64,000 nt of DNA from Massilia cavernae (lineage in GTDB: Bacteria; Pseudomonadota; Gammaproteobacteria; Burkholderiales; Burkholderiaceae_D): contig NZ_QYUP01000087.1 of assembly GCF_003590855.1 (NCBI RefSeq), positions 1 to 64,000 of the forward strand, given 5' to 3'. Below are positions 25,463-35,601 of the stretch, piece by piece. A program made the position numbers and the translations under genes. A model generated the notes under the pieces. The model saw only the letters and a program-made list of their open reading frames with translations, was not told the origin of the DNA and made no database searches. Numbering within the stretch: the first letter of the stretch is position 1; each line of letters opens with the position of its first letter.

Positions 25463-26782
25463 ATGAAAAAATGCGGTAATCCGGAGCACCCGTACTGCAC
25501 CCAATGGGTGCTGCCTGGAGAGCTGGCCTGCTCCAGCGGACACGCGCAGCCCGCGCCCGCGCCGGCCCCAGTCGAACTGCCGCAGCACGCCGCGCCCCGC
25601 TCCCACCTGCACATCAGCGGCTTCGATCCGCGCGCCGCCGGCGGCCGCCAGGCCATCAAGGTCGAACTGCGCGGGATGCCGTCCGGCGCGCAGGCCGCTG
25701 TCACGATGGAACTGAAGTCGGCGCTGTTCGAAGGCGGCGCCTCGCGCCATGCCTACGAGCGCAACCTGCACGGCGGATGGCGGCCCCAGTTCGTCGAGTT
25801 CAACGCGCGCGGCAAGGAGCACGGCCAGTACCGCATCGAAGCGGAGCTGCACTGCAGCGAAGCGGGCCGCGTCGCGCGGCGCTGGGTATGCACCCTGATC
25901 GTCCTGGTGCCCCGTCCCGACGCCAGCCTGGGCGAGATCCACAACGCCTTCCTCGCCACCCACAAGAATGTCCGCATCAGCGCCGACGACGCCTCCATCG
26001 CGCGCATCAGCGCGCAGGCGGGCGGCGGCAGCTTCGACATCGGGGTCGACGCGCGCAACGGCTCGATCGCGCGGCTCGACCTCGACGCGCGCAGCGGCCA
26101 GGTGACGGTCGGCTATTCGAGCATCGCGTGGGATGAGGACCTGATCGAAATCGAGGTGCCGGCCGAGCCTGCGCACCATCCGCATCCCGGCATCGCCGGC
26201 TGCCTGTCCAACGCGCCGGGCGGCACGCTGCCGCGCCACATGCGCATTTTCGCGCTGCGCGAATGCGTGCTGGGGAGGTTCGAATCCCTCGATCCGGAAG
26301 CGGACGTGCTGCTCCGGCACTATGGCCAGGAAGGTCCTGAGGAAGGCGGCCTGACACGGCGCCTGTCCGCGCGCCATGCCGTCATCCGCCACACCGGCGC
26401 CGGCTTCGAGATCGAGGACGTGTCGCGCTACGGCCTGCTGCTGGACGGCGCCCCGCCCGGCAAGCACCAGCCGGTGCAGCTCCGGCTGGGGATGACCATC
26501 GAACTGTCGGCCAGCATCCGCGGCATCGTCATGCTGAAGGTCGGCGCGCTGCCGCCCGGCGGCGTGATCCTGCTGCGCACCGACGGTGGCGCGCATGATG
26601 AATGCTTCTACATCGTAGAGCCGGAGCACCATCCGGGCTTGCTGCTGACTGGCCATCCGGCGCTGCCGGCGGCCGCGTCCCTGCCGGTCGTGTTCCACCA
26701 TAACGGCGGCCTGTGGCGCGTGGATGCCGCTTCCGGACAGCAGTCGGCTATCGACGCCGGGCATTGCCTAAACGTGCGGTAG
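25463..26782 (+). CDS. FHA-domain protein with N-terminal zinc-finger-like segment
   Basis: A 439-residue protein. The N-terminus has a Cys/His cluster (C4, H9, C12, C23, H27) resembling a small zinc ribbon. A Pro/Ala linker leads into a beta-rich middle. An FHA domain at about 265-350 carries the canonical residues: LGRF (270-273), RRLSARH (299-305) and SRYGLLLDG. FHA domains bind phosphothreonine, so this protein is a probable reader of the local kinases. The last ~80 residues repeat a beta pattern that could be another small domain. Start at 25463; an in-frame ATG at 25448 adds five residues. It follows the PP2C gene. Confidence 0.88.
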   Translation: MKKCGNPEHPYCTQWVLPGELACSSGHAQPAPAPAPVELPQHAAPRSHLHISGFDPRAAGGRQAIKVELRGMPSGAQAAVTMELKSALFEGGASRHAYERNLHGGWRPQFVEFNARGKEHGQYRIEAELHCSEAGRVARRWVCTLIVLVPRPDASLGEIHNAFLATHKNVRISADDASIARISAQAGGGSFDIGVDARNGSIARLDLDARSGQVTVGYSSIAWDEDLIEIEVPAEPAHHPHPGIAGCLSNAPGGTLPRHMRIFALRECVLGRFESLDPEADVLLRHYGQEGPEEGGLTRRLSARHAVIRHTGAGFEIEDVSRYGLLLDGAPPGKHQPVQLRLGMTIELSASIRGIVMLKVGALPPGGVILLRTDGGAHDECFYIVEPEHHPGLLLTGHPALPAAASLPVVFHHNGGLWRVDAASGQQSAIDAGHCLNVR

Positions 26783-26798
26783 CGGTTACGCTGGCGCC

Positions 26799-27305
26799 AT
26801 GCAATCGCCCGCCGCCACCATCTCCGACTATCTCGCTACCCTGCCCGGCGGGCGCCGCCAGATCGTCGAAGCGGTGCGCAATGTCATCGTCGCCAATCTC
26901 GATGGCGGCTATGCCGAGGGCATGCAATACGGAATGATCGGCTACGCGGTGCCGCACTCGATATTTCCTGCCGGGTACCATTGCGACCCGAAGCAGCCGC
27001 TGCCATTCGCAGGCCTGGCGTCGCAGAAAAACTACGTGTCGCTCTACCTGATGGGCCTGTATTCAGGCTGCACCGAGGAAAACGAAACGGACGAAGTGCG
27101 CTGGTTCCGCGACGCCTGGGCCGCGTCGGGCAAGAAGAAATTGGATATGGGCAAGGCCTGCGTGCGCTTCAAGAAACTGGACGACGTACCGCTCGACGTG
27201 ATCGGCGAGGCAATCCGCCGCATACCGGCGCAACTGTACATCGAGCGCTACCAGGCGGGACTGGCAGCGGCAGGCAAAGGCGGCCGTACGTCGCGCAAGG
27301 CTTAG
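26799..27305 (+). CDS. DUF1801 family protein
   Basis: A 168-residue soluble protein of the DUF1801/YdhG-like alpha-beta fold: ISDYLATLPGGRRQIVEAVRNVI, EGMQYGMIGYAVP, PFAGLASQKNYVSLYLMG and GKACVRFKKLDDVPLDVI. The biochemical role of the family is not established. It lies 16 bases past the FHA gene on the same strand and may be read through from it. It converges with, and overlaps by four bases, a small minus-strand gene. Confidence 0.85.
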   Translation: MQSPAATISDYLATLPGGRRQIVEAVRNVIVANLDGGYAEGMQYGMIGYAVPHSIFPAGYHCDPKQPLPFAGLASQKNYVSLYLMGLYSGCTEENETDEVRWFRDAWAASGKKKLDMGKACVRFKKLDDVPLDVIGEAIRRIPAQLYIERYQAGLAAAGKGGRTSRKA

Positions 27306-27409
27306 GTCGGCGGCACCAGCACGAAGAAGATCAGCGCGAGGCCGATCAGCATGATGGCTTCAAGGGTGAATACGGTTGCCGGAATGCGCAGGTCTTGTGG
27401 AATTTTCAT
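27302..27409 (-). CDS. Small single-pass membrane protein (35 aa)
   Basis: The frame reads MKIPQDLRIPATVF then a hydrophobic run LEAIMLIGLALIFFVLV and ends PPT. TTGGAGAG lies five bases before the ATG, one of the clearer ribosome sites in this region, supporting a real gene. The protein would have one transmembrane helix and a short positively charged cytoplasmic end. No family recognised. It sits between the convergent kinase blocks. Confidence 0.6.
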   Translation of the reverse strand: MKIPQDLRIPATVFTLEAIMLIGLALIFFVLVPPT

Positions 27410-27473
27410 GACACTCTCCAAACAGCGGTTTGCCCTACCAGTCTAGTTCACAGCCCGGCCTTGCGCCAGCCCG

Positions 27474-29618
<2,145 letters not shown>

Positions 29619-29625
29619 GGAAAGC

Positions 29626-31608
29626 TCAAGGCTGGAGCGCGGCGCCGCAGCGGGCGCAGAAGCGGTCGTGGTGGCCGGAGGCGTGGCCGTTGTGGCAGGT
29701 GCGCACCGCCGCCGCACCGCTGTGGATCGCCAGCAGGCTGGCCTGATGCTGGCGGTCTTTCTCCACTTCGGCGTCGCGCCTCGCGCGGTCCTGCTGCACC
29801 CTTTCGTCGGCCATCCGCGCCGCGTCCAGCGGCGACGTGCCGGCCAGCGATTCGAGCTGCCCCGCGCTCATCGACGCATGCACCTGGGTTTTCATGTAGT
29901 CGCCAAGGATGGCCACGTTCTCGCCAGGGGCCAGCGCCAGCTTGGCGGTATCGCTGGCGGCATCGAAGCTGCCGATACGGCGCAGCTCGTGCTGCCAGCG
30001 TGCTTCGTGCTCCTGCCTTTGCAGGGCATGGCGGTGCTCTTCGGCGTCGAGTTGCAGTCCCAGTTCCTGCCGCATGTACTTGCCATCGGCATCGATGGTG
30101 CGCATGAGCTTTTCATGCTGGGCCTGGGCGTCTGCCTTCTCGCCGCTGCGCGCCAGTTCACGGCGTTTCAGCAGCGCCTGTTCATCCTCCCACTCCTGCA
30201 CCCGCTCGGCCTCGCGCCGGCGGGCTGCATTCGCCAGTTCCAGCGACTGCAGGCTGGCGCGGTGCTGTTCGCGGTCGAGCGCGCGGTCGAATTCATGGGC
30301 CTCGGCCTGGTCCTGGTGCAGGCGCGCCAGCTCGCTGCGCTTGCGCGACTCGTCCTCGATCGCCAGTGCCTGCTCGATCCGGTTCTGGATCTGCTGGCGC
30401 ACCAGCTGGTGCGAGAAGCGCTGCTGCGCCAGTACCGCCGTGTTACGCGCATCGCGGCGCGCCGCCTCGATTTCGGTGTGCATGCGGATGCGCGCGACCT
30501 GGCGCAGGTGTTCCCATCCGGCCACTTCGTCGGCGCGCGCGCCGACCTTTTTCGCCAGTTCGTGTTCCAGCTCGGCCAGCACGTCGGCCGCGCCGCGCTC
30601 CAGCGCCTGCCTGCGGTTCTTCGAATCGGCGATGCGGCCGTACAGGTCGATCTCGCGCGCGCGGATCGCGTGCATGCGCTCCGCGTTCAGCACAGACAGT
30701 TCGGCCTTCCCGATGCCCTGGTCCTCGCACATCTCGGCGCGGCGGTAGGCGATGCGCGCATCCTGCTCCTCGCGCCGGATGCGCTGCCATTCCTCGTCGG
30801 TGTACAGCTGGTCGAGGTGCTTCTCGTGTTCGAGCTGCACGTGGCGCTCGTCCGCCACCATCCACAGGCTGCCCACCCGCTCGCGGTTGGCGTCGTACTT
30901 GTCGTGATGGACGTCCAGCGTGTCCACCTGAGCCACCGCCAGCCCGAATTCGGCCAGCCGCATCCTCAGCGCGCTTTGCAGGCGCTCGTCCAGCTGCAAC
31001 CGCAGATCGCGGTTGCCGGCCATGTCGCGCAGCGACTGGGCCGCCATGAATTCGGCCGCCAGCTGCCGCACCGACGGCGCCAGCAGGTCGCGCAGCTGCG
31101 CGGTGGTCACAGTGCCGGGCGCGGTCATGAAGTGGCGCGCGAACGCCGGCACCTGCTCGATGCGCACGCTGGCGCGGAAGCTGGCCGACACCGCCAGGTG
31201 TTCGGCCGTGCGCAGCCCCTCGAACGAAAAGTCGACCGGCAAGGCGGCGCTGCGGGTGATCAGGATTTCGGCATGCTGGTCGCGCAGCAGGTTGTTCAGG
31301 CGCGTGAAGAAGCCCTCGATCTCGTACTCGCCCTGCGGCACTTCGGTGGCCTTGTCGCCCTGCAGGATGTAGGCGCGGGTGGTGGCGGGAACGCGCAAGG
31401 TCTTGACGAACAGGCCGGACAGCTCGCGCACGCCGAAGAATACCGCCAGTTCGTCGGGCGCGGGTATCCAGCGGTTCTCGCGCAGCACCGGCTCGCTGCG
31501 CGGCGCGCCAAGAATCAGCCCGCAGCGCGCGCAATAGCCGGAGTCGCCGGTATTTTTGTGCTCGCAGCGCGGACATTTGACGCCGCCGAAGCCGAACATC
31601 TGGAACAT
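29626..31608 (-). CDS. SPFH-like protein with two zinc ribbons and long coiled coil
   Basis: A 660-residue soluble protein. An N-terminal zinc ribbon (C12, C15, C26, C29 in CPRCEHK and CARCG) precedes an SPFH/band-7-like region (about 50-260; ITRSAALPVDFSFEGLRT, LRMRLAEFGLAVAQVDTLDV). A long charged helical region follows (about 260-600), then a C-terminal ribbon (CHNGH, CARCG). The architecture resembles SPFH-plus-zinc-ribbon proteins of the Bacillus YdjI kind linked to membrane-stress systems; that is resemblance only. CAGGAG lies five bases upstream of the chosen ATG. It could form oligomeric assemblies at membranes and serve as a kinase substrate. Confidence 0.72.
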   Translation of the reverse strand: MFQMFGFGGVKCPRCEHKNTGDSGYCARCGLILGAPRSEPVLRENRWIPAPDELAVFFGVRELSGLFVKTLRVPATTRAYILQGDKATEVPQGEYEIEGFFTRLNNLLRDQHAEILITRSAALPVDFSFEGLRTAEHLAVSASFRASVRIEQVPAFARHFMTAPGTVTTAQLRDLLAPSVRQLAAEFMAAQSLRDMAGNRDLRLQLDERLQSALRMRLAEFGLAVAQVDTLDVHHDKYDANRERVGSLWMVADERHVQLEHEKHLDQLYTDEEWQRIRREEQDARIAYRRAEMCEDQGIGKAELSVLNAERMHAIRAREIDLYGRIADSKNRRQALERGAADVLAELEHELAKKVGARADEVAGWEHLRQVARIRMHTEIEAARRDARNTAVLAQQRFSHQLVRQQIQNRIEQALAIEDESRKRSELARLHQDQAEAHEFDRALDREQHRASLQSLELANAARRREAERVQEWEDEQALLKRRELARSGEKADAQAQHEKLMRTIDADGKYMRQELGLQLDAEEHRHALQRQEHEARWQHELRRIGSFDAASDTAKLALAPGENVAILGDYMKTQVHASMSAGQLESLAGTSPLDAARMADERVQQDRARRDAEVEKDRQHQASLLAIHSGAAAVRTCHNGHASGHHDRFCARCGAALQP

Positions 31609-31715
31609 TTGAACTCCTGGTGAGTAAAGCTGTCCTTGTTTCGATGACATCATGTTGTACGCAAAATGATTCTAGCAAAGGCTGGTTTACGGCCGCGTTC
31701 TCTATCGTGCGCCCC

Positions 31716-32708
31716 TCAGGGTAGGCCGATATGCTCGATGCAGGCCATGCTGGCGCCCTTCGCCTTTACCGCTGCTGCGAAGCCGGCGTCCAGCCCCGCT
31801 TCCCATGCGCGCGGCAGCAGGATACGGTCGCCGGGCGCCGCCTGCGCCAGGATCAGCGCGCATTTCGGCGCCAGCCCTTCCACTGTATCGACCCTTCCGG
31901 ATTGCCAGGCCGACGAACAGCCGGTCGCGATCACCCTGCCGCGGGCCAGGAATTCGCGCCCGCGCGCCATGCGGTCGGCCACCACCAGCGCCAGTTCGTA
32001 GGACTTGCCGTGGAAGCGGGGCTGGCCGAAGCGGACGGCGGTGCGCCAGCGCCCCTCGGCACGCGCGTCGAAGCGCCGCGCCGCTGCCAGCGCCTGCCGC
32101 ACCGCCAGCTGGCCGGTCACGTCCAGCCCAGGTACCGCGATGGTGTCCTCCTCCTCGCCGGCCGGCGCCGCCAGCGGATAGACGCTGACCTCGACCCAGC
32201 ACAGGCTGTCGTTGATGCCGCCGCTATGCAGCGGGAACCAGGCGCGCGCGCCCGACACCGCGCCGCTGGCGCAGGACTGGCCGTGCAGCGCGCCCAAATG
32301 GGTGACGCCGCCGGGACCTCCCAGCAGCAGTCCCTCGCGTCCCGCCCCGTGCGCGTGGCCGCCGACGCGGCCCAGGTGCCATTCGTCCGACCAGCCATTG
32401 GCGGCCAGTCCCGGCTGCGGCGGCAGCACGCCGCGCGCCATGCGGTCGGCCAGCACGGCGGCCAGTTCCCAGTCGCGTTCGTGCGGGGCCGGCGCGCGGT
32501 CGGCCGTGAGCAGCACCTGGTCGCGGCTGTCGAAGCGCGGCTCGGTGAGCCGTGCAAGCCGGACCACCTGCTGCATGCGCTCCGCCAGCTGCGGTCCGCC
32601 GGCGCCGGCGCACTTGACGTCGGCGCGGCCGGCCCGCTCGCGCCGGGTGGCGCAAATGGTCATCACGCTGCCGTCGGCAAGGATGCTGCGGCATTCTGCG
32701 GCGCTCAT
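31716..32708 (-). CDS. Tandem Lon-like (S16-type) domain protein
   Basis: A 330-residue protein with an internal duplication. WELAAVLADRMARG (80-93) and YELALVVADRMARG (237-250) are each followed by a similar strand-turn segment ending GRV. The second copy aligns in my reading with the Lon protease S16 fold: GKSYELAL for GPSAGLAL, VIATG for AMTG, EGLAPKCALILAQ for GGLKEKLLAA, then RILLP. This places Ser236 and Lys282 at the Lon Ser-Lys dyad. The first copy has Asp where the Ser would be. No ATPase domain is present. ATGA overlap with the upstream gene shows coupling. Otherwise unrecognised. Confidence 0.6.
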   Translation of the reverse strand: MSAAECRSILADGSVMTICATRRERAGRADVKCAGAGGPQLAERMQQVVRLARLTEPRFDSRDQVLLTADRAPAPHERDWELAAVLADRMARGVLPPQPGLAANGWSDEWHLGRVGGHAHGAGREGLLLGGPGGVTHLGALHGQSCASGAVSGARAWFPLHSGGINDSLCWVEVSVYPLAAPAGEEEDTIAVPGLDVTGQLAVRQALAAARRFDARAEGRWRTAVRFGQPRFHGKSYELALVVADRMARGREFLARGRVIATGCSSAWQSGRVDTVEGLAPKCALILAQAAPGDRILLPRAWEAGLDAGFAAAVKAKGASMACIEHIGLP

Positions 32709-33718
32709 GCGGCATACCCTCCCGCGGCGCGGCGCGCGGCGCAATCGTGTTCGAGGTTGGCCGCGATGCGTTCGGCATCGTCGAAGATGGCCGCTTGCGG
32801 TTCGCCGCCCTTGAGCCTTGCGAGCATCGCCCAGGCCTCGTCCAGCGAGACGGCGGCGCGCATGCTGTGGCCGATGCGGCGAGCCTGCTGGCTGGCGCAG
32901 AGCGGCCTGCCGGGCGCCTCCAGTTCGAGCGAAGGCATGGTGGCGACCGACAGGCCGGCATCGCCGAGCCGCTGGAGCAGCGCCTGGCGCCGCTGGAACT
33001 GCCCTGGCGGCCAGTCGAACATGCGCAGTGCCGCCGCGATGCGGGGCAGCTCCAGGAACAGGCGCCGCAGCGCGCGTGCGTCGTCGGCGGCCTGCGGCGC
33101 GGGTGGCGCCGCAGCCGCAGGCGGCGCTTCGGCTTGCGTCGTCGCGGCTGCGCGCGCCAGCAGCATGGCGGCATAGTCGCGCCCACCGGACAGGTCGGAC
33201 GGCGCGCAGTGTTCAACCGTGATGCCGAAGCGGGTGTACATCAGTTCGTCGAAACCGGCACGGAAGGCATCCCATTCGGCCAGCGTGGCGCATGGCGGCA
33301 GGTCCAGCTGGCCCTGCGCCAGCTCGCGCCGCAGTGCGGCTTCGACCGACGCCGCCAGCGCGGCAGCGTCGAGCCGCTCGCCGCATTCGCTCGCCAGGAA
33401 CAGGTCGAAGCGCTGCTGGCCGACGCGCGGGTCGGGGCTGTCGACTACCCAGGCCAGGCTGATGCCGGCCTCGGGCGCCGCTTCGAACGGTACCAGATCG
33501 GCGGTGTAGGGGCCGGGATGGAAGCACCATGCGGCGGCGCCGGCCGGAGGATTCACGCGTTCGCCCTCGGACACACGGTGGGTGACGCCCTGCCGGTCGC
33601 AGGCGACGCCGACGCAGCCGGGCGGCACGATACAAGGCGCCGCGATGCGCAGCGCAACGGTGTCCGCGCCGAGGGCGGCAAGTGCCCCGACGCATTCGGA
33701 TCGCCTGAAGATGCCCAT
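32705..33718 (-). CDS. SPFH-like accessory protein
   Basis: A 337-residue protein that I cannot place firmly. Residues about 15-175 show a band-7/SPFH-like pattern: PPGCVGVACDRQGVTHRVSEG, WVVDSPDPRVGQQRFDLFLAS, LAASVEAALRRELAQGQLDLP and FDELMYTRFGITVEHCAPSDL, similar in layout to the larger zinc-ribbon SPFH protein downstream. An Ala/Pro linker leads to a helical C-terminus. It is bounded by a 9-base gap upstream and an ATGA overlap downstream, so it belongs to the same operon. Confidence 0.6.
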   Translation of the reverse strand: MGIFRRSECVGALAALGADTVALRIAAPCIVPPGCVGVACDRQGVTHRVSEGERVNPPAGAAAWCFHPGPYTADLVPFEAAPEAGISLAWVVDSPDPRVGQQRFDLFLASECGERLDAAALAASVEAALRRELAQGQLDLPPCATLAEWDAFRAGFDELMYTRFGITVEHCAPSDLSGGRDYAAMLLARAAATTQAEAPPAAAAPPAPQAADDARALRRLFLELPRIAAALRMFDWPPGQFQRRQALLQRLGDAGLSVATMPSLELEAPGRPLCASQQARRIGHSMRAAVSLDEAWAMLARLKGGEPQAAIFDDAERIAANLEHDCAARRAAGGYAA

Positions 33719-33727
33719 TGCAGCGTC

Positions 33728-34279
33728 CTATGCGCGCGCGGGCTGGATGGTGAAACCGCCGCCAAGCGCCTGGAAATGGGCGGCGGGTGCGTCCGGGAAC
33801 GGCCAGGCGGCCTCGCACTCGCCGTCCGTATCGAGGTGGCCCTGCATCACCGCGCCGCCCTCGCCGTCGCGCACCCGCAGGAGCGGCCGTTCGCGCAGCA
33901 GGCGCGCGGCATACGGTGCATTGGCCGCCAGCGCAAGGATCACCCGCCATGCGCCGCCGTCCTCGACGAAGTGCAGCGTCCAGCAGCCGTCGTCGGTCGC
34001 CAGCGCCTGCAGTTCGTGGCCGCTGCTGGCGGCGCGCAGCATGCCCCTGCTGCCTTTCCACGCACCGGCGGCGCGGTGCTCCAGCGCCAGGTGGCGGAAG
34101 CGGCGCAGCGTCAGCGGCGACAGTTCGAGCGCGTGCCGTTCGGTGGCGGTCAGCGGCCGGCTGCTATCCAGCGCGGAGGCGATGATATCGTCCGCCAGCA
34201 GCAGGCTGTCGCCCTCCACCCTGCGCGAAATCAGCACATGTGCCTGGAGCCTTGCGGCGTTGTTCACTGGGTTGCTCAT
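33728..34279 (-). CDS. Hypothetical protein
   Basis: A 183-residue soluble protein, no recognised domain, signal peptide or membrane helix. The N-terminal half is helical and Leu/Arg-rich (LTATERHALELSPLTLRRFRHLALEH). The C-terminal half is beta-rich with Trp and Gly turns. It lies 10 bases after the preceding operon gene and 9 bases before the next, so co-expression with the SPFH, Lon-like and kinase genes is likely. GAGAAC precedes the ATG. Confidence 0.6.
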   Translation of the reverse strand: MSNPVNNAARLQAHVLISRRVEGDSLLLADDIIASALDSSRPLTATERHALELSPLTLRRFRHLALEHRAAGAWKGSRGMLRAASSGHELQALATDDGCWTLHFVEDGGAWRVILALAANAPYAARLLRERPLLRVRDGEGGAVMQGHLDTDGECEAAWPFPDAPAAHFQALGGGFTIQPARA

Positions 34280-34289
34280 ATCGTTCTCC

Positions 34290-35513
34290 TTAGGGCCGGT
34301 TTTCCAGAAGCCTGGCGATTGCCTGGTCGCGCCGCTTGCGCAAGGTCGGCAGCGAGACCTGGTCGAGCATGGCCAGTTGCTGCATCGTCGGCAGCTGCCC
34401 GGTGGTTGGATCGAGCCAGGCGTCCGGATAGGTGTCGTCGGCCCCGCCCATCATCTTCAGGTACACGGCCAGGTAGACCGGCAGCGAACTGGCCGCAAGC
34501 GTGCGCGCCGTCCAGCTGGCGCCGTCCTTCGCCGAGCGTGCCAGCTCCATATAGCCGGGGGGCAGGCAAACCGCGCTGGCCAGCGCGGTCTCGCCGGGGG
34601 CCGGCTCGCTCACCAGGGCCGGTACCGCATCGTCCTCGCGCGCCTGCGCGGCGTCCGACTCGTCCAGCACCCGCCACAGGTCTTCGATCCACTCGGTCGC
34701 TTCGGCGGCATCCAGCAACCGGTCGCAGTCGCCGTTGGACGACAGTTCCTCGTACTCGCCGATCTCGGCTAGCATGGCCTGGATCTTGTCCGGGCTGTTC
34801 TTCAGGCTGGCGAAGCGCTTCGACTTCGTGTGCAGCGGCCCGGTGCCGCCGCCGAAGCGCTCCAGCGATGCGCTCCACCGGACCACCCACTCGGCACGGC
34901 AAGCCCCGCTACCGCGCATCTGCCTCGCCTCGATCGGCACGCCGCCCGGCTCGCGGCCAAGGATGGCCGCCACCTGTTCCGGATGCTCGTGCCACGCGGC
35001 GAATATGCGGGCGATCTCGCCGGCCGCGGTGTCGAGCATGCGGTAGGCGTATATGCGGTTCGGACTGCACGGACGCCCGCAGGCGGCCTGGTAGTTGTCC
35101 GAGTCCACCTTGTCGCGCAGGACCGCGAACATGTCGTTGGCCTTCTTGCGCAAGGCCGCCTCGCCGCCGGGCGCATCCCAGAACGCGCCGCAGCGCGCGT
35201 GTTCGGCAGCGACCGCGTGGCGGAAGGCGCTCCAGTCGGCGGGCCGCGCCTGCAGTTCGCACACCAGCGCGAGCGCCAGTTCCAGCGCCGTATCGCCGTA
35301 GCTGTTGGCCTGGGCCGACGCGCGCGCGCTGCGGCGGGTGGTGTGAAGGCTCTCGGCCATCGCGTCCAGGTAAGCGGCCAGGCTGTCCGCTTCGGCCGCG
35401 TCGTCCAGCAACTGCGGGCAGGCGCCGGCGAGCGCCTGCAGCGAGCAGTGCCCCAGCAGCTTGCGGACGTGCTCCCAGCCGTGCTCCTGGTAACGGGTTC
35501 CCGGCAATCGCAT
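34290..35513 (-). CDS. Hypothetical protein with C-terminal HTH-like helices
   Basis: A 407-residue, largely helical soluble protein. Not recognised. The final ~35 residues (LPTMQQLAMLDQVSLPTLRKRRDQAIARL, split here as a helix-turn-helix-like pair) recall the region-4 fold of sigma factors, but without enough detail to call one. A CGRPC motif near 145 and other cysteines are scattered. It is the first gene of the minus-strand operon. GAGG sits five bases before the ATG, and an AT-rich stretch (35560-35576) upstream could hold the operon promoter. Confidence 0.6.
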   Translation of the reverse strand: MRLPGTRYQEHGWEHVRKLLGHCSLQALAGACPQLLDDAAEADSLAAYLDAMAESLHTTRRSARASAQANSYGDTALELALALVCELQARPADWSAFRHAVAAEHARCGAFWDAPGGEAALRKKANDMFAVLRDKVDSDNYQAACGRPCSPNRIYAYRMLDTAAGEIARIFAAWHEHPEQVAAILGREPGGVPIEARQMRGSGACRAEWVVRWSASLERFGGGTGPLHTKSKRFASLKNSPDKIQAMLAEIGEYEELSSNGDCDRLLDAAEATEWIEDLWRVLDESDAAQAREDDAVPALVSEPAPGETALASAVCLPPGYMELARSAKDGASWTARTLAASSLPVYLAVYLKMMGGADDTYPDAWLDPTTGQLPTMQQLAMLDQVSLPTLRKRRDQAIARLLENRP

Positions 35514-35601
35514 GCCATCCTCGTCTCAGCCGATGCCGCCCGGGGCGGCTTGAAAAAATGATGCCATATAATTAAGAACCGCACTGCACAGTTGAATCCG
35601 C

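Noticed and set aside
17861-26782. Type VI secretion regulatory module (PpkA/PppA/Fha)
   Set aside because: Kinase, PP2C and FHA would fit, but no tss structural genes occur, while SEDS and PBP genes do.
32747-35575. A 942-residue plus-strand frame
   Set aside because: It runs antisense to four tightly spaced minus-strand genes, is Arg/Pro-rich in its second half and has no recognisable motif.
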